From: Arthrobacter sp. Alg241-R88
GTDB taxonomy: Bacteria > Actinomycetota > Actinomycetes > Actinomycetales > Micrococcaceae
DNA: 64,000 nt
Direction: 5' to 3'
Assembly (NCBI RefSeq): GCF_900537115.1
Contig: NZ_UNRG01000002.1
Coordinates: 124,591-188,590, forward strand
Under the pieces are notes generated by a model, which worked only from the letters and a program-made list of their open reading frames with translations, was not told the origin of the DNA and made no database searches. Each line of letters starts with the position of its first letter. Positions within the stretch are counted from its first letter, which is position 1. Positions 19,091 through 27,966 of this stretch are shown here, in pieces. The position numbers were made by a program, and so were the translations under genes.

Positions 19091-19911
19091 CTGCGTCCGA
19101 GCCCAACCCGTCCTCCGGTGCACCAGGCCCGAACGGCGCACCAGGCCCGAACGGCGCAGCCTCCAAAGGCACTGGTCCGCAAGGCGTTAACCAGGACAAA
19201 CTGCCGGACGGAGTGGTCCAGGAACCCTCCCCTGTAGCTGGCCTCGCTGCAGACTATGCCGCAAAAGCAGGGCTGCACCGGACCCATGACGGCCGGGTGG
19301 ATGTGCTTCGCAGCGCCGGCGGAGTCCAGGGCATTGCCGAAAGCATCCTTCCGGGACTGTTGTTCCTCGTGACGTACACCATCACCCAGGACCTCACAGT
19401 TTCGCTCGTGGCCGCGCTGGCCATCGCCGCCGTATTCACTGTGGTCAGGCTGGTGCAGCGGCGACCCCTGACACAGGCGCTGGCCGGCGTCGTCGGTGTG
19501 GGCATCTCCGCCTGGCTCGCCAACACCACCGGAAAAGCCGAGGACTTCTACCTGCCGGGCTTCTTCACCAATGCGGCCTACATCGTGGCAATGGTGATTT
19601 CGATCCTCGTGAAGTGGCCGGTGGCCGGGCTGCTCTTCGGGTTCATCCGCAACGAGGGCCTGGACTGGCGCAAGGACCCGGCCAGGCTCAAGGCGTACCG
19701 GCTGGGCACCTGGATCATCGTGGCAGTCCTGGTGCTCAGGCTTGTGGTGCAGGTTCCCCTCTACCTCCTGGGACAGGAAGGCTTTGCCGCACTGGCCACC
19801 ACCAGGCTCCTTATGGGTGCGCCCCTGTACATCCTGGGAATTTGGATCGCCTGGCTCGTCACGAAGCCGGCCCCCGTTGACGAGGCGGACGGCGCGCCTG
19901 CGAAAGGCTAG
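19087..19911 (+). CDS. DUF3159 membrane protein
   Basis: A 274-residue integral membrane protein with about six membrane segments after a hydrophilic, Pro/Gly/Asn-rich N-terminal 70 residues. Family features include GIAESILPGLLFLVTY and FIRNEGLDWRKDPARLKAYR. It matches DUF3159 (Rv2693c); some relatives resemble intracellular septation protein A, so a transport or cell-envelope role is possible but unproven. It is translationally coupled to the OB-fold protein (ATGA overlap) and converges on the TrkA pair. An in-frame repeat sits at its N-terminus. Confidence 0.82.
   Translation: MTASEPNPSSGAPGPNGAPGPNGAASKGTGPQGVNQDKLPDGVVQEPSPVAGLAADYAAKAGLHRTHDGRVDVLRSAGGVQGIAESILPGLLFLVTYTITQDLTVSLVAALAIAAVFTVVRLVQRRPLTQALAGVVGVGISAWLANTTGKAEDFYLPGFFTNAAYIVAMVISILVKWPVAGLLFGFIRNEGLDWRKDPARLKAYRLGTWIIVAVLVLRLVVQVPLYLLGQEGFAALATTRLLMGAPLYILGIWIAWLVTKPAPVDEADGAPAKG
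19120..19155 (+). repeat. Two exact 18-bp tandem units in the DUF3159 gene
   Basis: The unit GCACCAGGCCCGAACGGC occurs twice back to back (19120-19137 and 19138-19155) and encodes APGPNG twice in the disordered N-terminus. Its length is a multiple of three, so copy-number change would keep the frame. Confidence 0.9.
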
Positions 19912-19915
19912 CCGC

Positions 19916-20659
19916 CTACCCGTCGAACCCGTCGTCCTCGGGGCCCTGCTGCTCCAGGTGCCCCGCTTCTTCCGCAGGCCTGGGCTGCGGAGATTCGAAG
20001 GAGTCGGGGGAGAGCAGCGCCCGCAGCTCGTCCTCGGCGGCGATGGTGGTGACGAAAAACAGCTCGTCACCGCCGTCAATCACGTCGTCCCGGCTCGGTG
20101 TGATCGGGGCGTGGTCCCGCAGGATGGCCACCAGCGTGGAGTCCTCCGGCCAACGGATTTCCCCCACGGTCCGACCGATCACGTGTGAATCATGCGGAAC
20201 GGTGAACTCCACCAGTGAGGACACGCCCGTCTGGAGGGTGAGGAGCCGGACAAGGTCGCCGATCTCCACAGCTTCCTCCACCAGGGCGGTCATCAGCTGC
20301 GGCGTGTTGACCGCGACGTCCACGCCCCAGGAATCGTTGAACATCCAGTCGTTTTTTGGGTTGTTGACCCGGCCCACGGTTCGGCCAACGCCAAATTCGG
20401 TCTTGGCCAGCAACGAAACTACAAGGTTCACCTTGTCATCACCGGTGGCCGATACCACCACGTCCGCGTCCTCAACCCTGGCCCCCTGCAGCGTGCTCAA
20501 CTCGCACGCGTCGCCGACCAACCAATGGGCGCCGCGGAGTCCGCTCCGTCCGATAACCTCCGGCTTCAAGTCGATCAGGAGGATTTCATGCTTGTGCGCC
20601 AGCAATTCCCTGGCGATGGACGAACCGACACTGCCGGCCCCCACGATCACGACTTTCAC
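19916..20659 (-). CDS. TrkA-type potassium transport regulator (second of pair)
   Basis: A 247-residue RCK protein: a TrkA_N Rossmann domain with the dinucleotide motif GAGSVGSSIARE at the N-terminus and an acidic residue ending the second strand (LIDLKPE), then a TrkA_C domain (about 135-220) and an acidic C-terminal tail. Such proteins bind NAD(H) or nucleotides and gate potassium transporters. It corresponds to CeoC (Rv2692). The start overlaps the stop of the upstream partner by four bases, so the two are made together and probably form a hetero-oligomer. Confidence 0.85.
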   Translation of the reverse strand: MKVVIVGAGSVGSSIARELLAHKHEILLIDLKPEVIGRSGLRGAHWLVGDACELSTLQGARVEDADVVVSATGDDKVNLVVSLLAKTEFGVGRTVGRVNNPKNDWMFNDSWGVDVAVNTPQLMTALVEEAVEIGDLVRLLTLQTGVSSLVEFTVPHDSHVIGRTVGEIRWPEDSTLVAILRDHAPITPSRDDVIDGGDELFFVTTIAAEDELRALLSPDSFESPQPRPAEEAGHLEQQGPEDDGFDG

Positions 20660-21330
20660 TGAAACTCCTTGGCGGGGGCTTTGGCCAGGATCTGGGCCAC
20701 CTGGGCGCTGCGGTCAACCTGCAGCATGGCGTGTACGGTGTCGCCGTCCTGGAACGCGGTTCCGGCGTCGGGCAATAATCCTTCGCCGAACCGGGTGAGG
20801 TAGGCAATGCGGATGTTCGCCGCTTTTTCGATGCTGCTGATCCGGTGGCCGATCCAGCCGGCGTCGAGGTCAAGTTCGGCGAGCACCAGGCGTCCGGATG
20901 GCTCCCGGAAGTCACCGGCCAGGTGCTGTTCCGGAAGGATGCGGCGCAGCACCTGGTCCGCGCTCCAGCGGACCGCCGCCACCGTGGGAATTCCCAGGCG
21001 CTGGTAGATCTCGGCCCGGCCGGGATCGTAGATCCGGGCCACGACATGCGGTACGTGGAACGTCTCGCGGGCCACCCTGGTGGCCAGGATGTTGGAATTG
21101 TCCCCGCTGGAGACTGCGGCAAAGGCGTACGCGTCGGCCACGCCGGCCTGCTTCAAGGTGTCCCGGTCGAAACCGACCCCGGTCACCTTGCGCCCGGTGA
21201 AACCCTGGCGGAGCCTGCGGAAAGCGCGGTCGTCCTGGTCGATGATGGCCACGGAGTGGCCGGCGTCTTCGAGCGTATGCGCCAACGTCGCCCCCACCCG
21301 GCCACATCCCATGATCACGAAATGCGCCAC
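20656..21330 (-). CDS. TrkA-type potassium transport regulator (first of pair)
   Basis: A 224-residue RCK protein with GCGRVGATLAHTLED as dinucleotide-binding loop and a TrkA_C domain after residue 130. It corresponds to CeoB (Rv2691). The open frame extends to 21357, but the GTG at 21330 is preceded by GAGGAG with a 6-base spacer and gives the family-typical MAHFVIMGCGRVG start. It is divergent from the KimA-like permease gene, with about 120 bases shared for regulation. Confidence 0.85.
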   Translation of the reverse strand: MAHFVIMGCGRVGATLAHTLEDAGHSVAIIDQDDRAFRRLRQGFTGRKVTGVGFDRDTLKQAGVADAYAFAAVSSGDNSNILATRVARETFHVPHVVARIYDPGRAEIYQRLGIPTVAAVRWSADQVLRRILPEQHLAGDFREPSGRLVLAELDLDAGWIGHRISSIEKAANIRIAYLTRFGEGLLPDAGTAFQDGDTVHAMLQVDRSAQVAQILAKAPAKEFQ

Positions 21331-21415
21331 CAGTATCTCCTCTGTATCTTTCCCCACGGTCCTGCCGCTAGAACTCTACCGTCAGCGTCCCGGATCCGGC
21401 TGTCCACAGGCTGTC

Positions 21416-21451
21416 ATGACACAGCCCGGGAATCAGACTAGCTTTGTGGAG
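21416..21451 (+). promoter_or_regulatory. Leaderless promoter of the KimA-like permease gene
   Basis: ATGACA (21416-21421, five of six matches to the -35 consensus), a 17-base spacer and TAGCTT (21439-21444) are followed by the GTG start at 21451, placing the -10 box at -12 to -7. No ribosome site precedes the start, so a leaderless transcript is likely. Confidence 0.6.
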
Positions 21452-23427
21452 TGCTGACAATATTGAACGCCGCGAAGCGCGTGCTCGTGGGCAGGCCGTT
21501 CCGGAACGACCGGATGGCCCATACGCTGCTTCCGAAGCGGATCGCACTTCCGGTCTACGCATCCGACGCCCTGTCCTCCGTCGCCTACGCGCCCGATGAG
21601 ATCCTGCTCACCCTGGCGCTGGCAGGTGTCAGCGCAGTGGCGTTTTCACCTTGGGTGGGACTGGCCGTCATGGTGGTCCTGCTGACGGTCGTAGCCTCCT
21701 ACCGGCAAAACGTCCACGCGTACCCTTCCGGCGGCGGAGACTATGAGATCGCCGGCGAAAACCTGGGGAAGTATGCGGGCCTCACCGTGGCATCGGCCCT
21801 GCTGGTGGATTACGTGCTGACTGTGGCGGTCTCGATGTCCTCGGCGGCCTCCTACGTCACCACCGCCATCCCGGCCCTCCACGGCCAGCAGGCCCTGATT
21901 GCCACTATCGGCGTGGTAATCCTTGCGCTGGTGAACCTGCGCGGCGTCAAGGAGGCCGGCAACGTGTTCGCCGTCCCGACCTACATCTTTATGGCCTCCA
22001 TCCTGGGCATGACGGCGGTGGGAATCTTCCAAGCGGCCACTGGGCAACTGGGGGAGGCCCCGTCAGCTGCCTTCACCATCGTGCCCGCGCCCGGCTTCGA
22101 CGAAGGGCTGGTGGGGCTCGCAGGCGCCTTCCTCCTGCTGCGGGCCTTCTCCTCGGGTGCCGCCGCACTAACCGGCGTCGAAGCCATCAGCAACGGCGTG
22201 CCGAATTTCAAGCCGCCGAAAAGCAAGAACGCAGCCACCACGCTCCTGCTCCTGGGCGTGATCGGCGCATCCATGCTCGCAGGCATCATCTACCTGGCCA
22301 ACGCCACCAAGGTCCACATTGTCCTTGACCCCGCCACCGAGTTCCTGCTGAATGGCAGCCCGCTCCCGGAGGGTTACATCCAGACCCCTGCCATCAGCCA
22401 GATCGCCCAGACCATCTTCGGCCCCGGATCCATCCTGTTCTACGTCGTGGTGGCCGCCACCGGCATCATCCTCGTGTTCGCGGCCAACACCGCCTTCAAC
22501 GGCTTTCCGGTGCTCGGCTCCATCCTCGCCCAGGACGGCTACCTGCCGCGCCAGCTGCGCACCAGGGGCGACAGGCTTGCCTTCAGCAACGGCGTCCTTG
22601 CCCTCGCCGCCGGAGCGCTGGTGCTTGTCCTCGCGTTTAACGCGGACGTCACCAAGCTCATCCAGCTGTACATCGTGGGCGTCTTCATCTCCTTCACGGC
22701 CAGCCAGCTGGGGATGATCCGGCACTGGGGCCGGCAGCTCAAGCTCGCCAGGGACAAGGGAGTCCGACGGCGGATGGCCAAGTCCCGTGCGATCAACAGC
22801 ATCGGCTTCGGCATGACCGCCCTGGTCCTGGTCATTGTGCTGGTCACCAAATTCGAGCAGGGGGCATGGATTGCGCTGCTCGCCATGTTCGTCCTCTTCC
22901 TGATCATGTGGAGCATCAGGGCGCACTACGACAACGTGGCCAGGGAGCTGGCAGTGGATGAGGACTCTTCCCCGCGTGCCCTGCCCACCCGGGTGCATGC
23001 CGTGCTGCTGGTGTCCCACGTGCGCAAGCCGGTCCTCAGGGCCCTGGCCTACGCGAGGGCGTCCCGGCCCTCAAGGCTGGATGCGGTGACGGTGGACATC
23101 GACCCCGAGGAAACCGCAGGCACGGTAGCCGACTGGGAGAAACTTGACATTCCCGTGCCGCTGACGGTGCTGGCCAGCCCCTACCGGGAGACGGTCACAC
23201 CCATCATGGAGTACGTCAAGCAGATGCGGCGTGACTCCCCGCGGGACCTGATCGTGGTTTACATCCCCGAGTACGTCGTGGGCAAGTGGTGGGAGCAGCT
23301 CGTCCATAACCAGACTGCCCTGCGCATCAAGACCCGGCTCCACTTCGAACCCGGCGTTATGGTGGCCAGCGTTCCCTGGCAGCTCAAATCATCCGAAGAA
23401 GCAAAGAACCTGCAGGACATCCAATGA
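21451..23427 (+). CDS. APC-superfamily permease, KimA-like potassium transporter
   Basis: A 658-residue membrane protein with about 12 membrane segments (residues 30-480) and a cytoplasmic C-terminal domain of about 160 residues resembling universal stress proteins. The N-terminal part closely follows the Bacillus potassium importer KimA: SDALSSVAY (Asp39, Tyr46), YPSGGGDY, LLVDYVLTVAVS and SGAAALTGVEAISN, including the Asp, Tyr, Thr and Glu positions I recall as potassium ligands in KimA. RefSeq-style annotation would be 'APC family permease' (Rv2690c homologue). Divergence from two potassium-regulatory TrkA genes supports a potassium role. The start is a leaderless GTG; the stop overlaps the methyltransferase start. 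Confidence 0.8.
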   Translation: MLTILNAAKRVLVGRPFRNDRMAHTLLPKRIALPVYASDALSSVAYAPDEILLTLALAGVSAVAFSPWVGLAVMVVLLTVVASYRQNVHAYPSGGGDYEIAGENLGKYAGLTVASALLVDYVLTVAVSMSSAASYVTTAIPALHGQQALIATIGVVILALVNLRGVKEAGNVFAVPTYIFMASILGMTAVGIFQAATGQLGEAPSAAFTIVPAPGFDEGLVGLAGAFLLLRAFSSGAAALTGVEAISNGVPNFKPPKSKNAATTLLLLGVIGASMLAGIIYLANATKVHIVLDPATEFLLNGSPLPEGYIQTPAISQIAQTIFGPGSILFYVVVAATGIILVFAANTAFNGFPVLGSILAQDGYLPRQLRTRGDRLAFSNGVLALAAGALVLVLAFNADVTKLIQLYIVGVFISFTASQLGMIRHWGRQLKLARDKGVRRRMAKSRAINSIGFGMTALVLVIVLVTKFEQGAWIALLAMFVLFLIMWSIRAHYDNVARELAVDEDSSPRALPTRVHAVLLVSHVRKPVLRALAYARASRPSRLDAVTVDIDPEETAGTVADWEKLDIPVPLTVLASPYRETVTPIMEYVKQMRRDSPRDLIVVYIPEYVVGKWWEQLVHNQTALRIKTRLHFEPGVMVASVPWQLKSSEEAKNLQDIQ

Positions 23428-24833
23428 TTGCAAAGACACAAACCCAGCCGGCGATGACCGGAGAAGCGGGAACGGAAGTAGTGCTGGACGTCGGACCGGT
23501 GGCGCACGGCGGCCATTGCGTCGCCAGGCACGAAGGGCGCGTCATCTTTGTCCGGCACGCCATCCCGGGCGAAAAAGTGCGGGCGAGGCTGACGGACGCC
23601 GACGGAAAGGCCAAGTTCTGGCGCGCCGACGTGGTTGAGGTGCTCGAGGCCTCACCGGACCGCGTGGACCACTTCTGGCGCCCTGCAGATTCGCGCCGCG
23701 CCTGGGGCCACGGGCATCCGCCTGTCGGCGGTGCGGAGTTCGGCCACATTAGCCTGGCCCGCCAGCGCAGGCTCAAGGCAGACGTACTTGCTGAACAGCT
23801 CAAGCGGCTCGCCGGCGTCGAGCAGCTCCCGGACGGCTGGGACGGATCGGTGGAAGCCGTGGGCGGCCCCACACCGGCGCCGGGTCAAGGCGCCGGGGCA
23901 ACAGGCGACGGCGGGGACGGCCTCCGCTGGCGGACGCGGGCAAGTTTCTCGGTCACCCCCGGCGGCAAGCTTGGTATGCACGCCCACCGGTCGGGGCACA
24001 TCGTCCCAATCCATGAGATGCCGCTGGCCACCGACGCCATCAACAACCTCCGCTTGTGGGACCTCGACCTGCAGGGAGTTGACCGCGTGGAGGTGGCCGC
24101 ACCGGCGAACGGCTCCCGGCCTCTGGTGCTGCTGGCCGCGGCCGAGGGAACCAAGCCCAAGCGCCTGGCTGCCATCGCGGCCGCACTTCCCGCTGACGTC
24201 TCCGTTGCTGCCTTCGACCCCACCACCGAGGAAGTGCAGCAGGTGCGGGGCAGGCTGTGGGTGCAGGAATCTGCCGCCGGTCACGAGTACCGGGTGACCG
24301 GCGCAGGGTTCTGGCAGATCCACCGCGACGCGCCCGGGACCCTTGTGGGGGCTGTCACAGAATTCCTGCAGGGCGGTGGCTTCCTCCACCCCGGCGCGGT
24401 GGTGGCCGACCTGTACGCTGGAGCCGGCCTCTTCACAGCCGTCCTGGCCGACGCGGTGGGGGAGACGGGGTCCGTCCTCTCAGTGGAGGGCGCTCCCGGA
24501 ACCAGCCGGGACGCACGCAAGAACCTGCATGCGGCACCCCAGGTGGAGATCGTCCAGGGCCGCGTCGAGCGGGTCCTCCGCCAGAAACCGCGGGACTTCG
24601 ACGCCCTCATCCTTGATCCGCCCCGGGCGGGGGCCGGAAAGGCGGTGGTGAACCAGCTTGTTGCGGCGGCCCCGCGTGCCATTGCCTACGTATCCTGCGA
24701 TCCGGCCTCGTTCGCGCGGGACGTGGGCTACTTCCGGCAGGCGGGCTGGGAGCTTGCAGGCCTCCGGGCCTTCGACCTCTACCCCCACACCCACCACCTG
24801 GAGACGGTCGCGCTGCTGACACCGCGTCCCTGA
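23424..24833 (+). CDS. TRAM-domain class I SAM-dependent RNA (uracil-5-) methyltransferase
   Basis: A 469-residue enzyme of the TrmA/RlmD (RumA) group that methylates uridine C5 in rRNA or tRNA. An N-terminal TRAM domain (about 15-75), a central domain and a C-terminal Rossmann methyltransferase (VADLYAGAGLFT, LILDPPRAGAG) are present, with the nucleophilic cysteine in AYVSCDPASFARD. The iron-sulfur cysteine cluster of E. coli RlmD is missing: the equivalent segment reads PADSRRAWGHGHPP without cysteine. The ATG overlaps the permease stop (ATGA). M. tuberculosis Rv2689c occupies the same place. Which base is modified is not known. Confidence 0.88.
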   Translation: MIAKTQTQPAMTGEAGTEVVLDVGPVAHGGHCVARHEGRVIFVRHAIPGEKVRARLTDADGKAKFWRADVVEVLEASPDRVDHFWRPADSRRAWGHGHPPVGGAEFGHISLARQRRLKADVLAEQLKRLAGVEQLPDGWDGSVEAVGGPTPAPGQGAGATGDGGDGLRWRTRASFSVTPGGKLGMHAHRSGHIVPIHEMPLATDAINNLRLWDLDLQGVDRVEVAAPANGSRPLVLLAAAEGTKPKRLAAIAAALPADVSVAAFDPTTEEVQQVRGRLWVQESAAGHEYRVTGAGFWQIHRDAPGTLVGAVTEFLQGGGFLHPGAVVADLYAGAGLFTAVLADAVGETGSVLSVEGAPGTSRDARKNLHAAPQVEIVQGRVERVLRQKPRDFDALILDPPRAGAGKAVVNQLVAAAPRAIAYVSCDPASFARDVGYFRQAGWELAGLRAFDLYPHTHHLETVALLTPRP

Positions 24834-24849
24834 TACCGGAACCGGGATC

Positions 24850-24871
24850 GACTACTATGGCGGTAGTAGTC
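24850..24871. repeat. Perfect 8-bp inverted repeat upstream of acnA
   Basis: GACTACTA and TAGTAGTC flank a 6-base centre (TGGCGG). It lies 17 bases after the methyltransferase stop and could be a short transcript-end hairpin or an operator for acnA. Confidence 0.55.
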
Positions 24872-24924
24872 CCACGTCGCGCTCCGTAATCACGGCCGGC
24901 CGTGTGCAATTTTCGGGCCCTGCA

Positions 24925-24946
24925 CTAATTAGGGCCTCCTAACTAG
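24925..24946. promoter_or_regulatory. Inverted repeat, possible operator of acnA
   Basis: CTAATTAGG and CCTAACTAG (8 of 9 bases complementary) are separated by GCCT, centred about 63 bases before the aconitase ATG. It is A/T-rich for this genome and well placed for a dimeric repressor. Regulator unknown. Confidence 0.45.
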
Positions 24947-24998
24947 CAGGCGGTCAACCGCGCGACAAAGATGAAACTGTTGCGAGAGGAGTCCTGCG

Positions 24999-27824
24999 AT
25001 GAGCACTGTGGACAGCTTCGGTTCAAAAGGCAAACTTAATGTAGCCGGAACCGATTACGAAATTTTCCGGTTGAACTCCGTTGAAGGTTCAGAAAACCTT
25101 CCGTTCAGCCTCAAGGTATTGCTTGAAAACCTGTTGAGGACCGAGGACGGCGCGAACATCACTGCCGATCACGTCCGCGCCCTGGCAGGCTGGGATCCCA
25201 ACGCCCAGCCCGATACAGAAATCCAGTTCACGCCCGCCCGCGTGATCATGCAGGACTTCACCGGCGTTCCCTGCGTGGTTGACCTGGCGACGATGCGTGA
25301 AGCGGTCAAGGAACTGGGCGGCGATCCCAAGCGGGTGAACCCCCTGGCACCGGCCGAGATGGTGATCGACCACTCGGTCCAGATCGACGCCTTCGGCAAC
25401 TCCGGCGCGCTGGAGCGCAACATGGAGATCGAATACCAGCGCAACGGGGAGCGTTACCAGTTCCTGCGCTGGGGCCAGACGGCGTTCGATGACTTCAAGG
25501 TGGTCCCCCCGGGAACCGGCATCGTGCACCAGGTCAACATCGAGTACCTGGCCCGCACCGTGATGACCCGCGAGGTTGACGGCGCCCTGCGCGCCTACCC
25601 GGACACCTGCGTTGGTACCGACTCACACACCACCATGGTCAACGGCCTGGGTGTGCTCGGCTGGGGCGTCGGCGGCATCGAAGCCGAGGCTGCCATGCTG
25701 GGTCAGCCCGTCTCCATGCTGATCCCGCGCGTTGTGGGCTTCAAGCTGACCGGATCCATCCCTGCCGGTGCCACCGCAACCGACGTGGTGCTCACCATCA
25801 CCGAGCAGCTCCGCAAGCACGGCGTTGTGGGCAAGTTCGTGGAGTTCTACGGCGAAGGCGTCGCCGCTGTGCCGTTGGCCAACCGCGCCACCATCGGCAA
25901 CATGAGCCCGGAATTCGGTTCCACGGCTGCAATGTTCCCGATCGACGACGTCACCCTGGACTACCTGCGCCTCACGGGCCGCTCAGACCAGAACGTGGCC
26001 CTTGTTGAGGCCTACGCCAAGGAACAGGGCCTGTGGCACGATCCTTCCCGCGAGATCAAGTTCTCCGAGTACCTGGAACTGGATCTGTCCACGGTTGTTC
26101 CGTCCATCGCCGGCCCCAAGCGCCCGCAGGACCGGATCGAACTGACCGAGGCCAAGGACGAGTTCCGGCACGACCTGAAGAACTACGTCTCCCACGATGC
26201 CGACGCCGGTACCCTGGACGAATCGCTTGAGGAGACCTTCCCGGCCTCCGACTCGCCTTCCTTCACCGCCGGAACCACGCACATCTCCGACACCGACCGG
26301 GAGCCCCCGAAGTACTCGGCGGGCCACGGGGGAGCGGGACGCATCTCCCAGCCCGTTCCGGTCAAGATGGCTGACGGCCGCGAGTTCGAGCTGGATCACG
26401 GTGCAGTCACCATCGCGTCCATCACGTCCTGCACCAACACGTCCAACCCGTCGGTCATGCTGGCCGCCGCGGTCCTGGCCCGCAACGCCGTCGACAAGGG
26501 CCTCACGTCCAAGCCGTGGGTCAAGACGTCCGTTGCACCGGGCTCCAAGGTGGTCACCGACTACTACGAGAAGTCCGGCCTGACCCCCTACCTGGAGAAG
26601 CTTGGCTTCTACATCGTCGGCTACGGCTGCGCCACCTGCATCGGCAACTCCGGCCCGCTGGAAGCCGAAGTTTCGGAAGCCATCCAGGCGAACGACCTCG
26701 CCGTCGCGGCTGTCCTCTCGGGCAACCGCAACTTCGAAGGCCGCATCAACCCGGACGTCAAGATGAACTACCTGGCCTCCCCGCCGCTGGTCATCGCTTA
26801 CGCCCTGGCCGGTTCCATGGACTTCGACTTCGAAACCGACGCCCTGGGCCAGGACCAGGCCGGCAACGATGTCTTCCTGAAGGACATCTGGCCGAACCCG
26901 GTTGAGGTTCAGCAGGTCATCGATTCCTCGATCGACAAGGAAATGTTCGCCAAGGGCTACGAAGGCGTCTTCGAGGGTGACGACCGCTGGAAGGCGCTCG
27001 ATACGCCTGCCGGTGACACCTTCGCGTGGGATCCGAACTCCACGTACGTCCGGAAGCCCCCGTACTTCGAGGGCATGCAGGCACAGCCTGAGCCGGTCAA
27101 GGACATCACGGGCGCCCGGGTGCTCCTGAAGCTGGGCGATTCGGTCACCACGGACCACATCTCCCCGGCCGGTTCCTTCAAGTCCGACACCCCTGCCGGC
27201 CAGTACCTGCTGGCCAACGGCGTGGAGCGCAAGGATTTCAACTCCTACGGTTCCCGCCGCGGAAACCACGAGGTCATGATCCGCGGAACGTTCGCAAACA
27301 TCCGCATCAAGAACCAGATCCTGGACGGCGTCGAAGGTGGCTTCACCCGCGACTTCACCCAGGAAGGCGGCCCGCAGGCCTACGTCTACAATGCCTCGCA
27401 GAACTACCAGGCAGCCGGCACCCCGCTGGTGGTCCTGGCGGGCAAGGAATACGGTTCCGGTTCCTCCCGTGACTGGGCTGCCAAGGGCACTGCCCTGCTG
27501 GGTGTCAAGGCTGTCATCGCCGAGAGCTACGAGCGCATTCACCGCTCCAATCTCATCGGCATGGGCGTCCTGCCGCTGCAGTACCCGGCCGGCGAATCCG
27601 CTGCCACCCTGGGTCTGTCCGGCACGGAGACGTTCTCGGTTGAGGGTGTAACCGCCCTGAACGAGGGCACCACGCCGAAGACGCTCAAGGTCACCGCAAC
27701 TGCCGAGGACGGCAGCTCGACGTCGTTCGACGCCGTCCTGCGTATCGATACCCCGGGTGAAGCGGATTACTACCGCAACGGCGGCATCCTGCAGTACGTG
27801 CTGCGCCAGATCTCCGCGAACTAG
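24999..27824 (+). CDS. acnA: Aconitate hydratase A
   Basis: A 941-residue aconitase of the AcnA/IRP type that interconverts citrate and isocitrate in the TCA cycle. The three cysteines that hold the [4Fe-4S] cluster are present: Cys478 (ITSCTNTSN) and Cys544/Cys547 ([12 protein letters not shown]). Substrate-binding residues lie in the usual motifs ([24 protein letters not shown]). An actinobacterial insertion with [16 protein letters not shown] lies around residues 405-450. A GAGAGGA ribosome site precedes the ATG. Unlike many actinobacteria, no acnR-type TetR gene follows; dxs does, behind a terminator. Confidence 0.96.
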   Translation: MSTVDSFGSKGKLNVAGTDYEIFRLNSVEGSENLPFSLKVLLENLLRTEDGANITADHVRALAGWDPNAQPDTEIQFTPARVIMQDFTGVPCVVDLATMREAVKELGGDPKRVNPLAPAEMVIDHSVQIDAFGNSGALERNMEIEYQRNGERYQFLRWGQTAFDDFKVVPPGTGIVHQVNIEYLARTVMTREVDGALRAYPDTCVGTDSHTTMVNGLGVLGWGVGGIEAEAAMLGQPVSMLIPRVVGFKLTGSIPAGATATDVVLTITEQLRKHGVVGKFVEFYGEGVAAVPLANRATIGNMSPEFGSTAAMFPIDDVTLDYLRLTGRSDQNVALVEAYAKEQGLWHDPSREIKFSEYLELDLSTVVPSIAGPKRPQDRIELTEAKDEFRHDLKNYVSHDADAGTLDESLEETFPASDSPSFTAGTTHISDTDREPPKYSAGHGGAGRISQPVPVKMADGREFELDHGAVTIASITSCTNTSNPSVMLAAAVLARNAVDKGLTSKPWVKTSVAPGSKVVTDYYEKSGLTPYLEKLGFYIVGYGCATCIGNSGPLEAEVSEAIQANDLAVAAVLSGNRNFEGRINPDVKMNYLASPPLVIAYALAGSMDFDFETDALGQDQAGNDVFLKDIWPNPVEVQQVIDSSIDKEMFAKGYEGVFEGDDRWKALDTPAGDTFAWDPNSTYVRKPPYFEGMQAQPEPVKDITGARVLLKLGDSVTTDHISPAGSFKSDTPAGQYLLANGVERKDFNSYGSRRGNHEVMIRGTFANIRIKNQILDGVEGGFTRDFTQEGGPQAYVYNASQNYQAAGTPLVVLAGKEYGSGSSRDWAAKGTALLGVKAVIAESYERIHRSNLIGMGVLPLQYPAGESAATLGLSGTETFSVEGVTALNEGTTPKTLKVTATAEDGSSTSFDAVLRIDTPGEADYYRNGGILQYVLRQISAN

Positions 27825-27851
27825 CGGTAACTGCCCAGCAGGCACCACCCT

Positions 27852-27890
27852 CCGAAGCCCCGGCCGGTCACCGACCAGCCGGGGCTTCGG
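27852..27890 (+). terminator. Strong hairpin terminator after acnA
   Basis: CCGAAGCCCCGGC (27852-27864) and GCCGGGGCTTCGG (27878-27890) form a perfect 13-bp stem. The loop contains a further small CGGT/ACCG pairing. There is no long T-tract, as usual in actinobacteria. Confidence 0.8.
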
Positions 27891-27966
27891 CATTGCTGGT
27901 GCGTCTGGTCCTGCGGACCAAGGCGTTAGAGTTAAACGGCACGTCTACCACCCGAAGGAGGGGTCA

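Noticed and set aside
25983..27893. A 636-codon open frame antisense to aconitase
   Set aside because: Complement of a strongly conserved gene; composition is typical of a shadow frame in GC-rich DNA.
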